Shown: positions 11,846 through 23,522, counted from the stretch's first letter. The stretch: DNA of 64,000 bases from Streptomyces tateyamensis (GCF_003205575.1 NZ_PYBW01000011.1:73012-137011); one strand, 5' to 3'. Notes: a model not told the origin generated them from the sequence alone. A program made the numbers and translations.

Positions 11846-12298
11846 TCAGAGCGTGCGGACCATGGTGCGGTGCGGGATCCCGGCGTCCTGGTAGACCGGG
11901 CCCTCGGCGGTGTAGCCGAGCCGCTCGTAGAAGCCGAGCGCCTGCACCTGGGCGTGCAGTTCGCACTCCTTGGCGCCGAGTTCGCGGGCGGCCTGCTCGA
12001 CCGCGCGCACCAGCGCCGCACCGAGCCCGGTGCCGCGGGCCGCCTCGACCACCGCGAGCCGGCCCAGCAGCACCCGGCCGGCCAGCCCGGTCAGTTCGTA
12101 CGCCTCGGCGCCGCTGATCAGCCGGGCGGTGCCGAGCGGCGCACCGTCGGCGCCGAGCGCGAGCAGGTGCACCGAGGTGGCGTCGAGCGCGTCGTACTCG
12201 AGCTCCTCCGGGATCTCCTGCTCGACCACGAAGACCTCGCGGCGGACCTGCCGGGTCAGCTCCAGGTCGGCGGCCGAGGCGGCGATCCGGATCTCCAT
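11846..12298 (-). CDS. GNAT N-acetyltransferase, ElaA-like
   Basis: This is a 150-aa single-domain acetyltransferase. The acetyl-CoA loop is GRLAVVEAARGTGLGAALV. It also has features typical of ElaA proteins: REVFVVEQ near the N-terminus, ELHAQVQALGFYERLGY, and a C-terminal DAGIPHRTM. Its ATG shares one base with the stop of the pseudouridine synthase upstream (TGATG), so the two are probably translated together. The substrate is unknown. Confidence 0.9.
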   Translation of the reverse strand: MEIRIAASAADLELTRQVRREVFVVEQEIPEELEYDALDATSVHLLALGADGAPLGTARLISGAEAYELTGLAGRVLLGRLAVVEAARGTGLGAALVRAVEQAARELGAKECELHAQVQALGFYERLGYTAEGPVYQDAGIPHRTMVRTL

Positions 12299-13236
12299 CA
12301 GCTCTCCGCCGCGATCGCGTCCAGCGCCCCGCGCAGGTCCTCGGGGTACTCGCTGGAGAACTCCACCCACTCGCCGTCCGCGGGGTGCTCGAAGCCGAGC
12401 GAGACCGCGTGCAGCCACTGCCTGGTCAGGCCCAGGCGCTTGGCCAGCGTCGGGTCGGCGCCGTAGGTCAGGTCGCCGACGCAGGGGTGGCGCAGCGCCG
12501 ACATGTGCACCCGGATCTGGTGGGTGCGGCCGGTCTCCAGCTTGATCGAGAGCAGCGAGGCGGCCCGGTAGGCCTCGATCAGGTCGTAGTGGGTGACCGA
12601 GGGCTTGCCCTCCCTGGTCACCGCCCACTTCCAGTCGGAGCTGGGGTGGCGGCCGATCGGCGCGTCCACCGTGCCGCTCATCGGGTCCGGGTGGCCCTGC
12701 ACCAGGGTGTGGTAGCGCTTGTCGGTGATCCGGTCGTGGAACTGGCGCTTGAGGTCGGTGTAGGCGCGCTCGGACTTGGCCACCACCATCAGGCCCGAGG
12801 TGCCGACGTCCAGGCGGTGCACGACGCCCTGGCGCTCGGCCGCGCCGGAGGTGGAGATCCGGTAGCCGGCGGCGGCCAGGTGGCCGATCACGGTCGGCCC
12901 GGTCCAGCCCGGGGACGGGTGGGCGGCCACCCCGACCGGCTTGTCGACCAGCACGATGTCCTCGTCGTCGTGGACGATCCGCATGCCCTCGACGTGCTGC
13001 GGCACCACCTGGACCGGGGCGGCGGGGGCCGGCATCTCGACCTCCAGCCAGGCGCCGGCGGTGACCCGCTCGGACTTGCCGACCGTGGTGCCGTCGATCC
13101 GGACCTTGCCCTCGGCGGCCAGCTCGGCGGCCTTCGTCCGGGAGAATCCGAACATGCGGGCTAGGGCGGCGTCGAGACGCTCGCCCTCGAGGCCGTCCGG
13201 TACGGGAAGCGTGCGGATCTGCGCTGCGGTACTCAC
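12298..13236 (-). CDS. rluD: RluA/RluD-family RNA pseudouridine synthase
   Basis: The 312-aa enzyme isomerises uridine in large-subunit rRNA or tRNA. An N-terminal S4 RNA-binding domain ([29 protein letters not shown], residues about 18-50) precedes the catalytic domain, whose active-site Asp is in [16 protein letters not shown]. The downstream motifs [30 protein letters not shown] and GDLTYGADP are also typical. The exact target uridines cannot be told from sequence. A CATACT box 7 nt before GTG 13236 suggests a leaderless mRNA. Neighbours are lspA upstream and the ElaA-like gene downstream, the usual order in the family. Confidence 0.93.
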   Translation of the reverse strand: MSTAAQIRTLPVPDGLEGERLDAALARMFGFSRTKAAELAAEGKVRIDGTTVGKSERVTAGAWLEVEMPAPAAPVQVVPQHVEGMRIVHDDEDIVLVDKPVGVAAHPSPGWTGPTVIGHLAAAGYRISTSGAAERQGVVHRLDVGTSGLMVVAKSERAYTDLKRQFHDRITDKRYHTLVQGHPDPMSGTVDAPIGRHPSSDWKWAVTREGKPSVTHYDLIEAYRAASLLSIKLETGRTHQIRVHMSALRHPCVGDLTYGADPTLAKRLGLTRQWLHAVSLGFEHPADGEWVEFSSEYPEDLRGALDAIAAES

Positions 13237-13285
13237 CCGTACGAGTATGCCGCACCGGGCGCGGCCTCCCGCGCCGTCACGGGGC

Positions 13286-13975
13286 TCAGGCGGCGGTGCG
13301 GTGGGTGGAGCCGTCCGGGTTGCTGCCGCGGAAGGAGAGCAGCACCACCAGGATGCCGCCGCAGACGATCGCCGAGTCGGCCAGGTTGAAGACCGCGAAG
13401 TGCTGGACCGAGATGAAGTCCACCACGTGGCCGCGCAGCACCCCGGGCGAGCGGAACAGCCGGTCGGTCAGGTTGCCCAGCGCCCCGCCGAGCAGCAGGC
13501 CCAGCGCGACGGCCCAGGGCAGGCTGTACAGCCGGCGCGAGATCCGCCAGATCACCACGATCACGGCGGCCGCGATCAGCGTGAAGACGATGGTCAGGGT
13601 CTGGCCCATGCCGAAGGCGGCACCGGGGTTGCGGATCACCTGAAGGGTCATCACGTCGCCGATGATCCGGATCGGCGAGCGGCCCTCCAGCTTGGCCACC
13701 ACCAGCAGCTTGCTGCCCAGGTCGATCAGGTAGGCGAGCAGTGCGACCGAGAACAGCACGCCGAGCCGGCGGCGCCGGGCCGCCTGGCCGCCCTCGACGG
13801 CACTGGCCCCGGCGCTCTCGGGCGCCTCCACGGCGGCCGGCCCGGTCGACTCGGCGCCGGTCGGACCGGCAGCGGCGGACGCGGCCTCGACGGGCCCGGT
13901 GGGCTCGTCCTGGGTCTGGGGGGAACCTGGGGTAGTGATGATCCGCTCCGCTGCCGAAAAGGGGGCCGACGTTAC
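13286..13975 (-). CDS. lspA: Lipoprotein signal peptidase (signal peptidase II), start codon unresolved
   Basis: This integral membrane aspartic protease cleaves prolipoprotein signal peptides after lipidation. Four helices are visible. The two catalytic motifs are intact: IRNPGAAFG with the conserved Asn, [22 protein letters not shown] with Asp, and [11 protein letters not shown] with the second Asp. A 45-60 residue Ala/Pro/Glu-rich cytoplasmic extension precedes helix 1. The frame has G/C at third positions from about 13925 inward, yet between 13975 and 13831 it contains no ATG, GTG or TTG. GTG 13831 would discard coding-like sequence, and GTG 14110 lies inside the neighbouring gene. A TACCCT box at 13983-13988 stands 7 nt before a GTA codon at 13975, so I end the feature there provisionally. 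Confidence 0.85.
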   Translation of the reverse strand, partial: VTSAPFSAAERIITTPGSPQTQDEPTGPVEAASAAAGPTGAESTGPAAVEAPESAGASAVEGGQAARRRRLGVLFSVALLAYLIDLGSKLLVVAKLEGRSPIRIIGDVMTLQVIRNPGAAFGMGQTLTIVFTLIAAAVIVVIWRISRRLYSLPWAVALGLLLGGALGNLTDRLFRSPGVLRGHVVDFISVQHFAVFNLADSAIVCGGILVVLLSFRGSNPDGSTHRTAA

Positions 13976-14073
13976 GGGGTCGAGGGTACGGCACGCAGGC
14001 CGCGCACCGGCTCGAACCCGGGCCCCCGGGACGCCGCCACTCCCCCGTCGACGGCGACCCTTGGGCGGTGCGG

Positions 14074-14676
14074 TCAGCGGCGCTCCTGCTTCGCCTTGCA
14101 GGACACGCACAGTGTGGCGCGCGGGAAGGCCTGCAGCCGGGCCTTGCCGACCGCCTGCCCGCAGGACTCGCAGACGCCGAAGCCGACGCCCTCCAGGCGC
14201 GCCAGCGCGCGCTCGGTCTGGTCGAGCATCTCCCTGGCGTTGTTGGCCAGCGCGAGTTCGCTCTCCCGGTTGATGTTCTTGGTGCCGGCGTCCACCTGGT
14301 CGTCGCCGGCGCCGTCGTTGGAGTCCCGCATCAGGCCGGTGAGCGCGGCCTCGGCGGCCTCGATCTCCTCCCGCAGCCGGATCAGCTCCCCGTTCAGCTC
14401 GGAGTGCAGCTCGGTGACCTCGGTCGCCGTCCAGGGCTCCTCGCCCGTGCGGACCGGCAGCTCGGCCGGGTCCACCGACTCCGCTCCGGCCCCCGCGGCG
14501 ACGGCGCGCGCTCCGCTGCCGGCCGGGGTGTGGGTGCGGCTGGCGGCCGCGCCCCGCCCGGAGCTGGTGCTTGTCTTGCGCCGTGTCGTGGTCACGGAAC
14601 CCTCCCCTTGGTCGCCTGCCACGGCCTTGCGGAGCCGCCGGGTGGCGGTTCCCGTGCCCGATGCCTTCTCAGCCAT
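14074..14676 (-). CDS. TraR/DksA C4-type zinc finger protein
   Basis: The protein is 200 aa. The first 70 residues are disordered and rich in Ala, Thr, Arg and Gly. A helical coiled coil follows (about residues 80-160: [23 protein letters not shown]). The C-terminal zinc finger CESC-x17-CVSC is intact. DksA/TraR proteins bind the secondary channel of RNA polymerase and modulate promoter response; in streptomycetes this lspA-linked member is uncharacterised to my knowledge. ATG at 14676 is chosen because the MAEKASG start precedes the basic tract. Confidence 0.9.
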   Translation of the reverse strand: MAEKASGTGTATRRLRKAVAGDQGEGSVTTTRRKTSTSSGRGAAASRTHTPAGSGARAVAAGAGAESVDPAELPVRTGEEPWTATEVTELHSELNGELIRLREEIEAAEAALTGLMRDSNDGAGDDQVDAGTKNINRESELALANNAREMLDQTERALARLEGVGFGVCESCGQAVGKARLQAFPRATLCVSCKAKQERR

Positions 14677-14920
14677 GGCTTCGACCCCATCTACGAATGA
14701 CTCCGGCCGACGGTTCCCGTCGGCCACTGGTGCCGGAACGATAATCCTGATCGAAACCGGCCACAACGGGACATACCGATGCCAGTCGGTGATCCCACTC
14801 GGGCAGCCGCCAGGGGCTCCGACGGCTGGGCAGTGACAAGGTTGTGCCCAGATCACCACCGGCTAACCACCGCCGGCCCGGACGCCCCGCGCGGCTGGCC
14901 CAAACCGCTTGCGCGGTCCC

Positions 14921-14926
14921 TATAGA
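14921..14926 (+). promoter_or_regulatory. -10 box of the ileS promoter
   Basis: TATAGA (followed by CT) is the best -10 match in the 519-bp gap between the DksA-like gene and ileS. No good -35 is seen. Transcription from about 14933 would include the whole T-box leader. Confidence 0.6.
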
Positions 14927-14974
14927 CTGGGCCGGCAAGGCGCAGATGGGACGAGTACCGACGTACGCAGCCAT

Positions 14975-15191
14975 GAGCGACCCGGGGACGGTGCGAGCCC
15001 GGGGGTGTGCGCGGCGGGAAGATCACCCCGGAGCCGCCGGAAGAACGGCCCGTCCGCGGGCCCGGTAGAACCGGCCGCAAACCCAAGGAGTGGGCCGTCG
15101 GCAGTGCCGCGGCGGCCAAGGAGGGTGGTACCGCGGGGCGCACGCCGCCTCGTCCCTCCGTCGGAATGCCCGTCCACGCATCCGCCGGAGG
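14975..15191 (+). promoter_or_regulatory. T-box riboswitch controlling ileS translation
   Basis: The leader contains the conserved T-box AGGGTGGTACCGCG at 15122-15135, with UGGU at 15126-15129 to pair with the ACCA end of uncharged tRNA. The specifier is an isoleucine ATC codon at 15022-15024 in GGGAAGATCACCCC, within a short Stem I as in other actinobacterial ileS leaders. CCTCCG at 15155-15160 is exactly complementary to the ribosome-binding site CGGAGG at 15186-15191, so the switch should act on translation: uncharged tRNA-Ile frees the site. The 5' boundary is approximate. Confidence 0.92.
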
Positions 15192-15195
15192 CGCA

Positions 15196-18342
<3,147 letters not shown>

Positions 18343-18349
18343 GCCCGAC

Positions 18350-18384
18350 GGGCCCGGCCCCCGCTCCGTGCGGGGGCCGGGCCC
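18350..18384 (+). terminator. Terminator after ileS
   Basis: A perfect 15-bp stem GGGCCCGGCCCCCGC with a 5-nt loop lies 8 nt after the ileS stop. Confidence 0.8.
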
Positions 18385-18411
18385 GCGGCCTGCCCGCTGC
18401 CCGCCGCCGAA

Positions 18412-18454
18412 CACGAGGGCGCCCCCACCGCTGTGCGGTGGGGGCGCCCTCGTG
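18412..18454 (-). terminator. Terminator after divIVA
   Basis: A perfect 20-bp stem with a TGT loop (arms 18412-18431 and 18435-18454) lies 14 nt past the divIVA stop. Together with the stem at 18350 it insulates the two convergent genes. Confidence 0.85.
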
Positions 18455-18468
18455 GGTGCGGGCCGGGA

Positions 18469-19773
18469 CTAGTTGTCGCCGTCCTCGTCGATCAGGAAGC
18501 CGCGCATCGGGGCCGGGGCCTGCTGCATCGGCTGCATGGGCTGCGGCGGCTGCGGGCGGACCGCGGCCATCGGCTGGGTCATCCCGGCCGGAGCCATCTG
18601 CGGGGCGCTCGGACCGCTCGGCTGACCGCCGAAGGAGGGCTGGCCGTTGCCGCCGAAGGAGCTCTGGCCGCCGAACGACGGGGCGCTCCCGCCGAAGGAG
18701 CTCTGGCCGCCGAACGACGGTGCACCGGTGGAGGCCATCGAGGACGCGGCCGGCGGCAGCGAGGCGGTGGCCGGGATCCGCGGCGGGGCCAGCGAGTCGT
18801 CCGCCTGCGACTCCAGCTGGCGCAGCTGGGTCTCCAGGTAGGACTTCAGGCGGGTCCGGTACTCGCGCTCGAAGGCCCGCAGGTCCTCGACCTTGCGCTC
18901 CAGGGTGGCCCGGGCGGACTCCAGCGAGCCCATCGCGACCCGGTGCTTCTCCTGGGCGTCCCGCTCCAGCGCGTCGGCCTTGGCGCGGGCGTCCCGCTCC
19001 AGGCCCTCGGCGCGGCTGCGCGCCTCGCCGACGATCTTGTTGGCCTCGGACCGCGCCTCGGAGATCGCCTGGTCGGCGGTCTGCTGGGCGAGCGCGAGCA
19101 CCCGGGCGGCGCTGTCGCCACCGGGACCCTGCTGCTGCGGCATCGGCGCACCCAGCGGGCCGCCCATCTGCTGCTGCATCGGGTTGCCCATCGGGGCGAG
19201 CTGCTGCTGGCCGCCCATGGTGCCCATCTGCGGCTGCATCTGGCCCATCGGGTTGCCCATGGGCTGGAGCATCTGGCCGCCCATCGGCTGCACCAGCTGC
19301 TGCTGACCACCCATGGTGCCCATCTGCTGCTGACCCATCTGCTGCTGACCCATCGGCTGCTGCATCTGGCCCATCGGGCCGCCCTGACCGACCGGCAGCT
19401 GCGGCGCACCGGACGGCAGGCCGAGCGGCTGACCGCCCATCTGGTGCTGCTGCGACTGCTGCTGCTGGGACTGCTGCTGCTGGCCCGGCACCTGCTGGCC
19501 GGGGACCGGCGGGCCGGATATGGCGGCCGGCACGGGGGCGCCGGGGCGCTGCCCGTCCTGCGGCTGCTCCTTGCGCATGTTGGCCTGGTTCTGCGCGGCG
19601 GCCCGGGTCGCGGCGGCCAGCTTGGCCCGCAGGTCCTCGTTCTCGCGCAGCAGACGGGTCAGCTCGGCTTCGACCTCGTCGAGGAAGGCATCGACCTCGT
19701 CCTCGTCATAGCCTTCGCGCAGGCGGACGGTCGTGAACTGCTTGTTCCGGACGTCCTCGGGGGTCAACGGCAT
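18469..19773 (-). CDS. divIVA: Polar growth protein DivIVA
   Basis: DivIVA (Wag31) marks hyphal tips and recruits wall-synthesis machinery. The 434-aa protein has the membrane-binding N-terminal domain (MPLTPEDVRNKQFTTVRLREGYDEDEVDAFLDEVE). A coiled coil occupies about residues 221-345 (VLALAQQTADQAISEARSEA to LETQLRQLESQ). Between them lies a long insert of about 150 residues, almost only Gln, Met, Gly and Pro. The tail is a Ser-Phe-Gly-Gly repeat region ending MRGFLIDEDGDN. A long linker is usual for streptomycete DivIVA. ATG at 19773 has GAGGTGAAG upstream. In streptomycetes it is a target of the kinase AfsK (family knowledge). Confidence 0.95.
   Translation of the reverse strand: MPLTPEDVRNKQFTTVRLREGYDEDEVDAFLDEVEAELTRLLRENEDLRAKLAAATRAAAQNQANMRKEQPQDGQRPGAPVPAAISGPPVPGQQVPGQQQQSQQQQSQQHQMGGQPLGLPSGAPQLPVGQGGPMGQMQQPMGQQQMGQQQMGTMGGQQQLVQPMGGQMLQPMGNPMGQMQPQMGTMGGQQQLAPMGNPMQQQMGGPLGAPMPQQQGPGGDSAARVLALAQQTADQAISEARSEANKIVGEARSRAEGLERDARAKADALERDAQEKHRVAMGSLESARATLERKVEDLRAFEREYRTRLKSYLETQLRQLESQADDSLAPPRIPATASLPPAASSMASTGAPSFGGQSSFGGSAPSFGGQSSFGGNGQPSFGGQPSGPSAPQMAPAGMTQPMAAVRPQPPQPMQPMQQAPAPMRGFLIDEDGDN
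18651..18720 (-). repeat. 39-bp in-frame tandem repeat in divIVA
   Basis: A 31-bp sequence at 18651-18681 recurs exactly at 18690-18720, a 39-bp (13-codon) period. It encodes the PSFGGQSSFGG units of the DivIVA C-terminal tail, so copy number could vary without breaking the frame. Confidence 0.8.
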
Positions 19774-19822
19774 CTCTTCACCTCAACGTGATCGTCGGCA
19801 CACTGGCATCCTGCCGCATCGC

Positions 19823-20113
19823 TCACCACGGCAGACGCTGCACGAGCGAGATCAGGACATACACAATGATCATCAGTACGAAGAAGGACAGGTCGAGCGC
19901 CACGCCCCCGAGACGCAACGGCGGGATGAACCGCCGAAGAAGCTTGAGTGGCGGATCCGTGACAGTGTACGTGGCCTCCAGGACCACGACCATGGCCTTG
20001 CCGGGTCGCCAGGAGCGGGCGAACTGGAAGACCCAGTCCATGACCAGGCGGAACAGCAGAATCACCAGGAAGACGGTCAGTGCGTAGTAGAGCACTGCCC
20101 CCACGATCCCCAT
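19823..20113 (-). CDS. ylmG: YggT-family membrane protein (YlmG)
   Basis: The 96-aa protein has two hydrophobic segments (GAVLYYALTVFLVILLFRLVMDW and LDLSFFVLMIIVYVLISLV) flanking the family motif TVTDPPLKLLRRFIPP. YlmG proteins lie between sepF and divIVA in Gram-positive dcw clusters; the plastid homologues affect nucleoid and membrane organisation. The precise role is not known. ATG at 20113 follows GGGAGAGGGA. Confidence 0.92.
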   Translation of the reverse strand: MGIVGAVLYYALTVFLVILLFRLVMDWVFQFARSWRPGKAMVVVLEATYTVTDPPLKLLRRFIPPLRLGGVALDLSFFVLMIIVYVLISLVQRLPW

Positions 20114-20199
20114 CGGGTATCCCTCTCCCGGTTTCCACTAGTCGCCAACTGCCTTGTCACGCACTGTCCAACTGGTCCACACATGGCGTCGTGGCCGGG

Positions 20200-20805
20200 T
20201 CAGCTCTGGTTGAAGAACCCACCCTCGGCGATCCGAGCCTTGTCCTCCGCCGTGACATCGACGTTAGCAGGCGACAGCAGGAACACCTTCTGAGTCACGC
20301 GCTCGATACTGCCGTGCAGACCGAAGACGAGTCCAGCGGCGAAGTCTACGAGCCGCTTGGCATCGGTGTCGTCCATCTCGGTCAGATTCATGATCACCGG
20401 GGTGCCGCCGCGGAACTGTTCCCCGATGGTACGGGCCTCGTTGTAGGTCCTCGGGTGCAGCGTGGTGATGCGGTACGGCTCCCGCTCGTTCACGACCTTG
20501 GGCATGATCACCGGGCCACTCTTCTCCAGGTTCTGACGGCGTTCGGGTGTGATGGACGACACTGGTGCCATCCGCGGCGGCTCCTGCCGGATCGGCACGG
20601 CGGCCGGTACCGGTTGGGGCGCGATCGAGGCCACCGGGGCCGGCTGCGCCGGCGCGGCCGGCCGGGGCACCTCCTCGGTCCGCCCGGTCCGGATCGGCTC
20701 GGGGTCCGTGTCGTAGTCGTCGTCCGGGTCGTAACCCTGGCCGTCGTACGTCTCGTCCTCCACGAGGCCGAGGTAGACCGCCATCTTGCGCATTGCGCCG
20801 GCCAT
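20200..20805 (-). CDS. sepF: Cell division protein SepF
   Basis: SepF is a membrane anchor for FtsZ in bacteria lacking FtsA. The 201-aa protein starts [17 protein letters not shown], the amphipathic membrane-binding helix. A linker rich in Pro and acidic residues spans about residues 30-95. The DUF552 core follows ([60 protein letters not shown]). ATG at 20805 has AGGAG just upstream. No ftsA is present in this cluster, which fits the role. Confidence 0.96.
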   Translation of the reverse strand: MAGAMRKMAVYLGLVEDETYDGQGYDPDDDYDTDPEPIRTGRTEEVPRPAAPAQPAPVASIAPQPVPAAVPIRQEPPRMAPVSSITPERRQNLEKSGPVIMPKVVNEREPYRITTLHPRTYNEARTIGEQFRGGTPVIMNLTEMDDTDAKRLVDFAAGLVFGLHGSIERVTQKVFLLSPANVDVTAEDKARIAEGGFFNQS

Positions 20806-21088
20806 GCTCCTGTCCTCCGCTCTGTGGTGGATCGGCTTCGTCTCCGGCCCCGTCCCCGGGTGGACCCGGTACACCGGACTCTTCGAGTACGGTGGGCCCG
20901 TAGCCGAAGTGTGCGGGGTGGGACGTGCGGTCCGCTCACTTTCCGTCAGATTCGCGGCACTGGGCCCGAAATTCCGTCAGTCTGTGTGCGTGGCCGCGGA
21001 CATACGATCCACGGTTGGTTCGGTTCGACCGGACGAATCGGTGCTTTGTCCTGATTTGTCCGGCAGTCTGATCTACTACCCGGTGACG
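20806..21088 (-). promoter_or_regulatory. Intergenic region upstream of sepF
   Basis: This 283-bp stretch is visibly less GC-rich than its neighbours and probably holds the sepF promoter. TTCCGTCAG occurs at 20941-20949 and again at 20972-20981 (as ATTCCGTCAG from 20971), 31 bp apart, about three helical turns. I see no gene in it. Confidence 0.4.
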
Positions 21089-21829
21089 TTACCCGAGGGG
21101 TGACCGCGCACCGAGCACCGCAGTACCGACGCGTACATGTGTCGCTCCGGCGGCAATCGCCTGCTCAAGGTCACCGCTCATCCCCGCCGAGACCATCGTG
21201 GCAGCAGGATGGGCCGCACGTACGGCGGTTGAGATTTCCGCGAGCTCGGCGAAGGCGGCGGCCGGGCGGCCGGCCAGTGCGCCGGTCAGCGGAGCGACGG
21301 TCATCACACCATCCAACCGCAGCCCGGGCGTGTCGGCGATCAGGTCGGCCAGCGCGGGCACCTGGTCCGGCGCCACTCCGGCCCGCCCCGCGCCGACCCC
21401 GGCGTCGAAGGCCACCTGCACCAGGCACCCCAGCTCCGCGCGCCCCTCCCGGAGCACCGCCTCGGACAGCGCGCTGACCAGCCGCGGCCGGTCGACCGAG
21501 TGAACATGGTGCGCATAGCGCACCACCGAGCGCGCCTTGTTCGTCTGCACCTGTCCGACGAAGTGCCAGACCAGCGGCAGGTCGGCGCAGTCGGCCGCCT
21601 TCGGCGCCGCGTCCTGGTCACGGTTCTCGGCCACCTCGCGCACCCCGAGCGAGGCGAGCAGCCGGGTGTCCGAGGCGGGGTAGGTCTTGGTGACCACCAC
21701 CAGGGTGACCTCGGAGCGCGGCCGGCCGGCCGCGGCGCAGGCCGCCGCGATCCGCTGTTCGACCGCGGACAGCCCGCCGCGCAGCTGCGCCAGCCGGTCG
21801 GCGGTGTCGCCCTGCTGTCGGTCCGTCAT
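21089..21829 (-). CDS. ylmE: YggS-family PLP-binding protein (YlmE)
   Basis: The 246-aa TIM-barrel protein binds pyridoxal phosphate and helps keep PLP and amino-acid pools balanced. The PLP lysine is in LVVVTKTYPASD (about residue 48), and the phosphate-binding end is SAGMSGDLEQAIAAGATHVRVGTAVLG. AENRDQD and HFVGQVQTNKAR are also typical. In streptomycetes ylmE has been linked to correct sporulation septa. The stop is followed by the sepF upstream region. Its ATG lies only 87 bp from the ftsZ stop; the ylmD gene usually between them is absent. Confidence 0.94.
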   Translation of the reverse strand: MTDRQQGDTADRLAQLRGGLSAVEQRIAAACAAAGRPRSEVTLVVVTKTYPASDTRLLASLGVREVAENRDQDAAPKAADCADLPLVWHFVGQVQTNKARSVVRYAHHVHSVDRPRLVSALSEAVLREGRAELGCLVQVAFDAGVGAGRAGVAPDQVPALADLIADTPGLRLDGVMTVAPLTGALAGRPAAAFAELAEISTAVRAAHPAATMVSAGMSGDLEQAIAAGATHVRVGTAVLGARSPLG

Positions 21830-21916
21830 CTCCGGTCACCTTCCCCGCTGCACACGACGGTGCCCACCCCGGCCGTTGGCGGGATGGGCACCGAACCCTG
21901 GAAAAAATCTTACAAA

Positions 21917-23113
21917 CTACTTGAGGAAGTCCGGGACATCGAGCTCCTCGGCCTGGCTCTCCACGTAGGGCAGCCGGGCCGGCTGGACCTGCGGCGGGAC
22001 CGGCGGGGCCACCGCGGTCTCGGCCTTGGCCGCCGCGGGCTCCTCGGCGCGGCCGGTGACCGCGCCCATCCCGCCGTACGGCCGGGTCGGCGCGTGCGCC
22101 GGACGCTCGGGCGCGGCCGGCGGAGTACTCGCCTTGACCACCGGGTCGCGCACGATGGCCGGCGGCTGGCCGCCGTCGAAGCCGGCCGCGATGACGGTGA
22201 CCCGGACCTCGTCGCCGAGGGCGTCGTCGATCACCGCACCGAAGATGATGTTGGCCTCGGGGTGCGCGGCCTCGCTGACCAGCTGGGCCGACTCGTTGAT
22301 CTCGAACAGGCCGAGGTCGGAGCCGCCGGAGATGGAGAGCAGCACGCCGCGGGCGCCGTCGATCGAGGCCTCCAGCAGCGGGGAGGAGATCGCCATCACC
22401 GCAGCGGCCTTGGCCCGGTCCTCGCCGCGCGCCGAGCCGATCCCCATCAGGGCCGAGCCGGCGTCCGACATGACCGACTTGACGTCGGCGAAGTCGAGGT
22501 TGATCAGGCCCGGGGTGGTGATCAGGTCGGTGATGCCCTGGACACCGGAGAGCAGCACCTGGTCCGCCGAACGGAACGCGTCCAGCACGCTGACCTGGCG
22601 GTCCGAGATGGACAGCAGGCGGTCGTTCGGAATGACGATCAGGGTGTCCACCTCCTCGCGCAGCGAGGCGATGCCGTCCTCGGCCTGGTTGGCCCGGCGG
22701 CGGCCCTCGAAGGTGAACGGGCGGGTGACCACGCCGATGGTGAGCGCGCCGAGCGAGCGGGCGATGTTGGCCACCACCGGAGCGCCGCCGGTGCCGGTGC
22801 CGCCGCCCTCGCCGGCCGTCACGAAGACCATGTCGGCCCCCTTGAGGACCTCCTCGATCTCCTCGCGGTGGTCCTCGGCGGCCTTGCGGCCGACCTCGGG
22901 GTTGGCGCCCGCGCCCAGGCCGCGGGTCAGCTCACGGCCGACGTCGAGCTTGACGTCGGCATCGCTCATCAGCAGGGCCTGCGCATCGGTGTTGATCGCG
23001 ATGAACTCGACGCCCTTGAGCCCGACCTCGATCATCCGGTTGATGGCATTGACACCGCCGCCGCCGATACCGACGACCTTGATGACTGCGAGGTAGTTCT
23101 GCGGTGCTGCCAC
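21917..23113 (-). CDS. ftsZ: Cell division protein FtsZ
   Basis: This is the tubulin-like GTPase that forms Z-ladders in sporulating hyphae. The 398-aa protein carries the GTP loop [12 protein letters not shown], the N-terminal [16 protein letters not shown], and the T7 loop [11 protein letters not shown] with the catalytic Asp. The C-terminal tail ELDVPDFLK is the peptide bound by SepF and other partners. A variable Pro/Ala-rich linker separates core and tail. The start is GTG at 23113 ([13 protein letters not shown]). It has its own long upstream region and is probably transcribed separately during sporulation. Confidence 0.98.
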   Translation of the reverse strand: MAAPQNYLAVIKVVGIGGGGVNAINRMIEVGLKGVEFIAINTDAQALLMSDADVKLDVGRELTRGLGAGANPEVGRKAAEDHREEIEEVLKGADMVFVTAGEGGGTGTGGAPVVANIARSLGALTIGVVTRPFTFEGRRRANQAEDGIASLREEVDTLIVIPNDRLLSISDRQVSVLDAFRSADQVLLSGVQGITDLITTPGLINLDFADVKSVMSDAGSALMGIGSARGEDRAKAAAVMAISSPLLEASIDGARGVLLSISGGSDLGLFEINESAQLVSEAAHPEANIIFGAVIDDALGDEVRVTVIAAGFDGGQPPAIVRDPVVKASTPPAAPERPAHAPTRPYGGMGAVTGRAEEPAAAKAETAVAPPVPPQVQPARLPYVESQAEELDVPDFLK

Positions 23114-23522
23114 GTCGAAGGCCTCTCGCCTCGGATGTCCGGGTCGGCTTCCTGGGTCGCGGAAGCCGACGTTCAGAGGGGTTGGGGAGCCCGGTTCCTG
23201 ACTGATTGTCCGAAATGGAGACCGGCGACCCGAACCCTAAACTTGACGTTGAGGGTTCACAGCGGACTGGTGCCGGGTTCCGAACGAAGCGTCAGGTACC
23301 TTCGGCACACCGCCTGGTGACACAGGACACTAAGTGTCGGACGGGTTTGTGTTCAACGAACACGCCGAGCTTCCCTTTTTTCTTTTGAGCCTATGTGATC
23401 ACCACTCGGCGTCGAGCGCCGGGGGTGGGACCACCCAGGGTCGGCCACCCACCGACACGTCGTCAATGGTGCTGCCGACGGAGCGTCAGTGGTGCTCCTG
23501 TGAAGAGAACCTACCGGATCAC
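23114..23522 (-). promoter_or_regulatory. ftsZ upstream regulatory region
   Basis: This 409-bp gap between ftsQ and ftsZ holds no supported gene. It contains a hyphenated palindrome GAACCCTAAAC-TTGA-CGTTGAGGGTTC-type at 23232-23258 that overlaps a TAGGGT -10-like box on the minus strand. It also holds GACAC at 23319-23323, the perfect 13-bp palindrome GACACTAAGTGTC at 23326-23338, and the perfect 15-bp palindrome GTGTTCAACGAACAC at 23349-23363. GACAC is the WhiA recognition core known from S. venezuelae, and WhiA/WhiB activate ftsZ there. Several ftsZ promoters are known at this place in S. coelicolor. Confidence 0.75.

Noticed and set aside
13229..13249. MacR-type operator near rluD
   Set aside because: GTACTCACCCGTACGAG has only partial similarity to the recalled TGAGTAC-N2-GTACTCA palindrome; arms do not pair.
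23349..23363. LexA/SOS box upstream of ftsZ
   Set aside because: The palindrome is GTTC-aac-GAAC; the actinobacterial LexA box has GAAC first and GTTC last with a 4-bp spacer.
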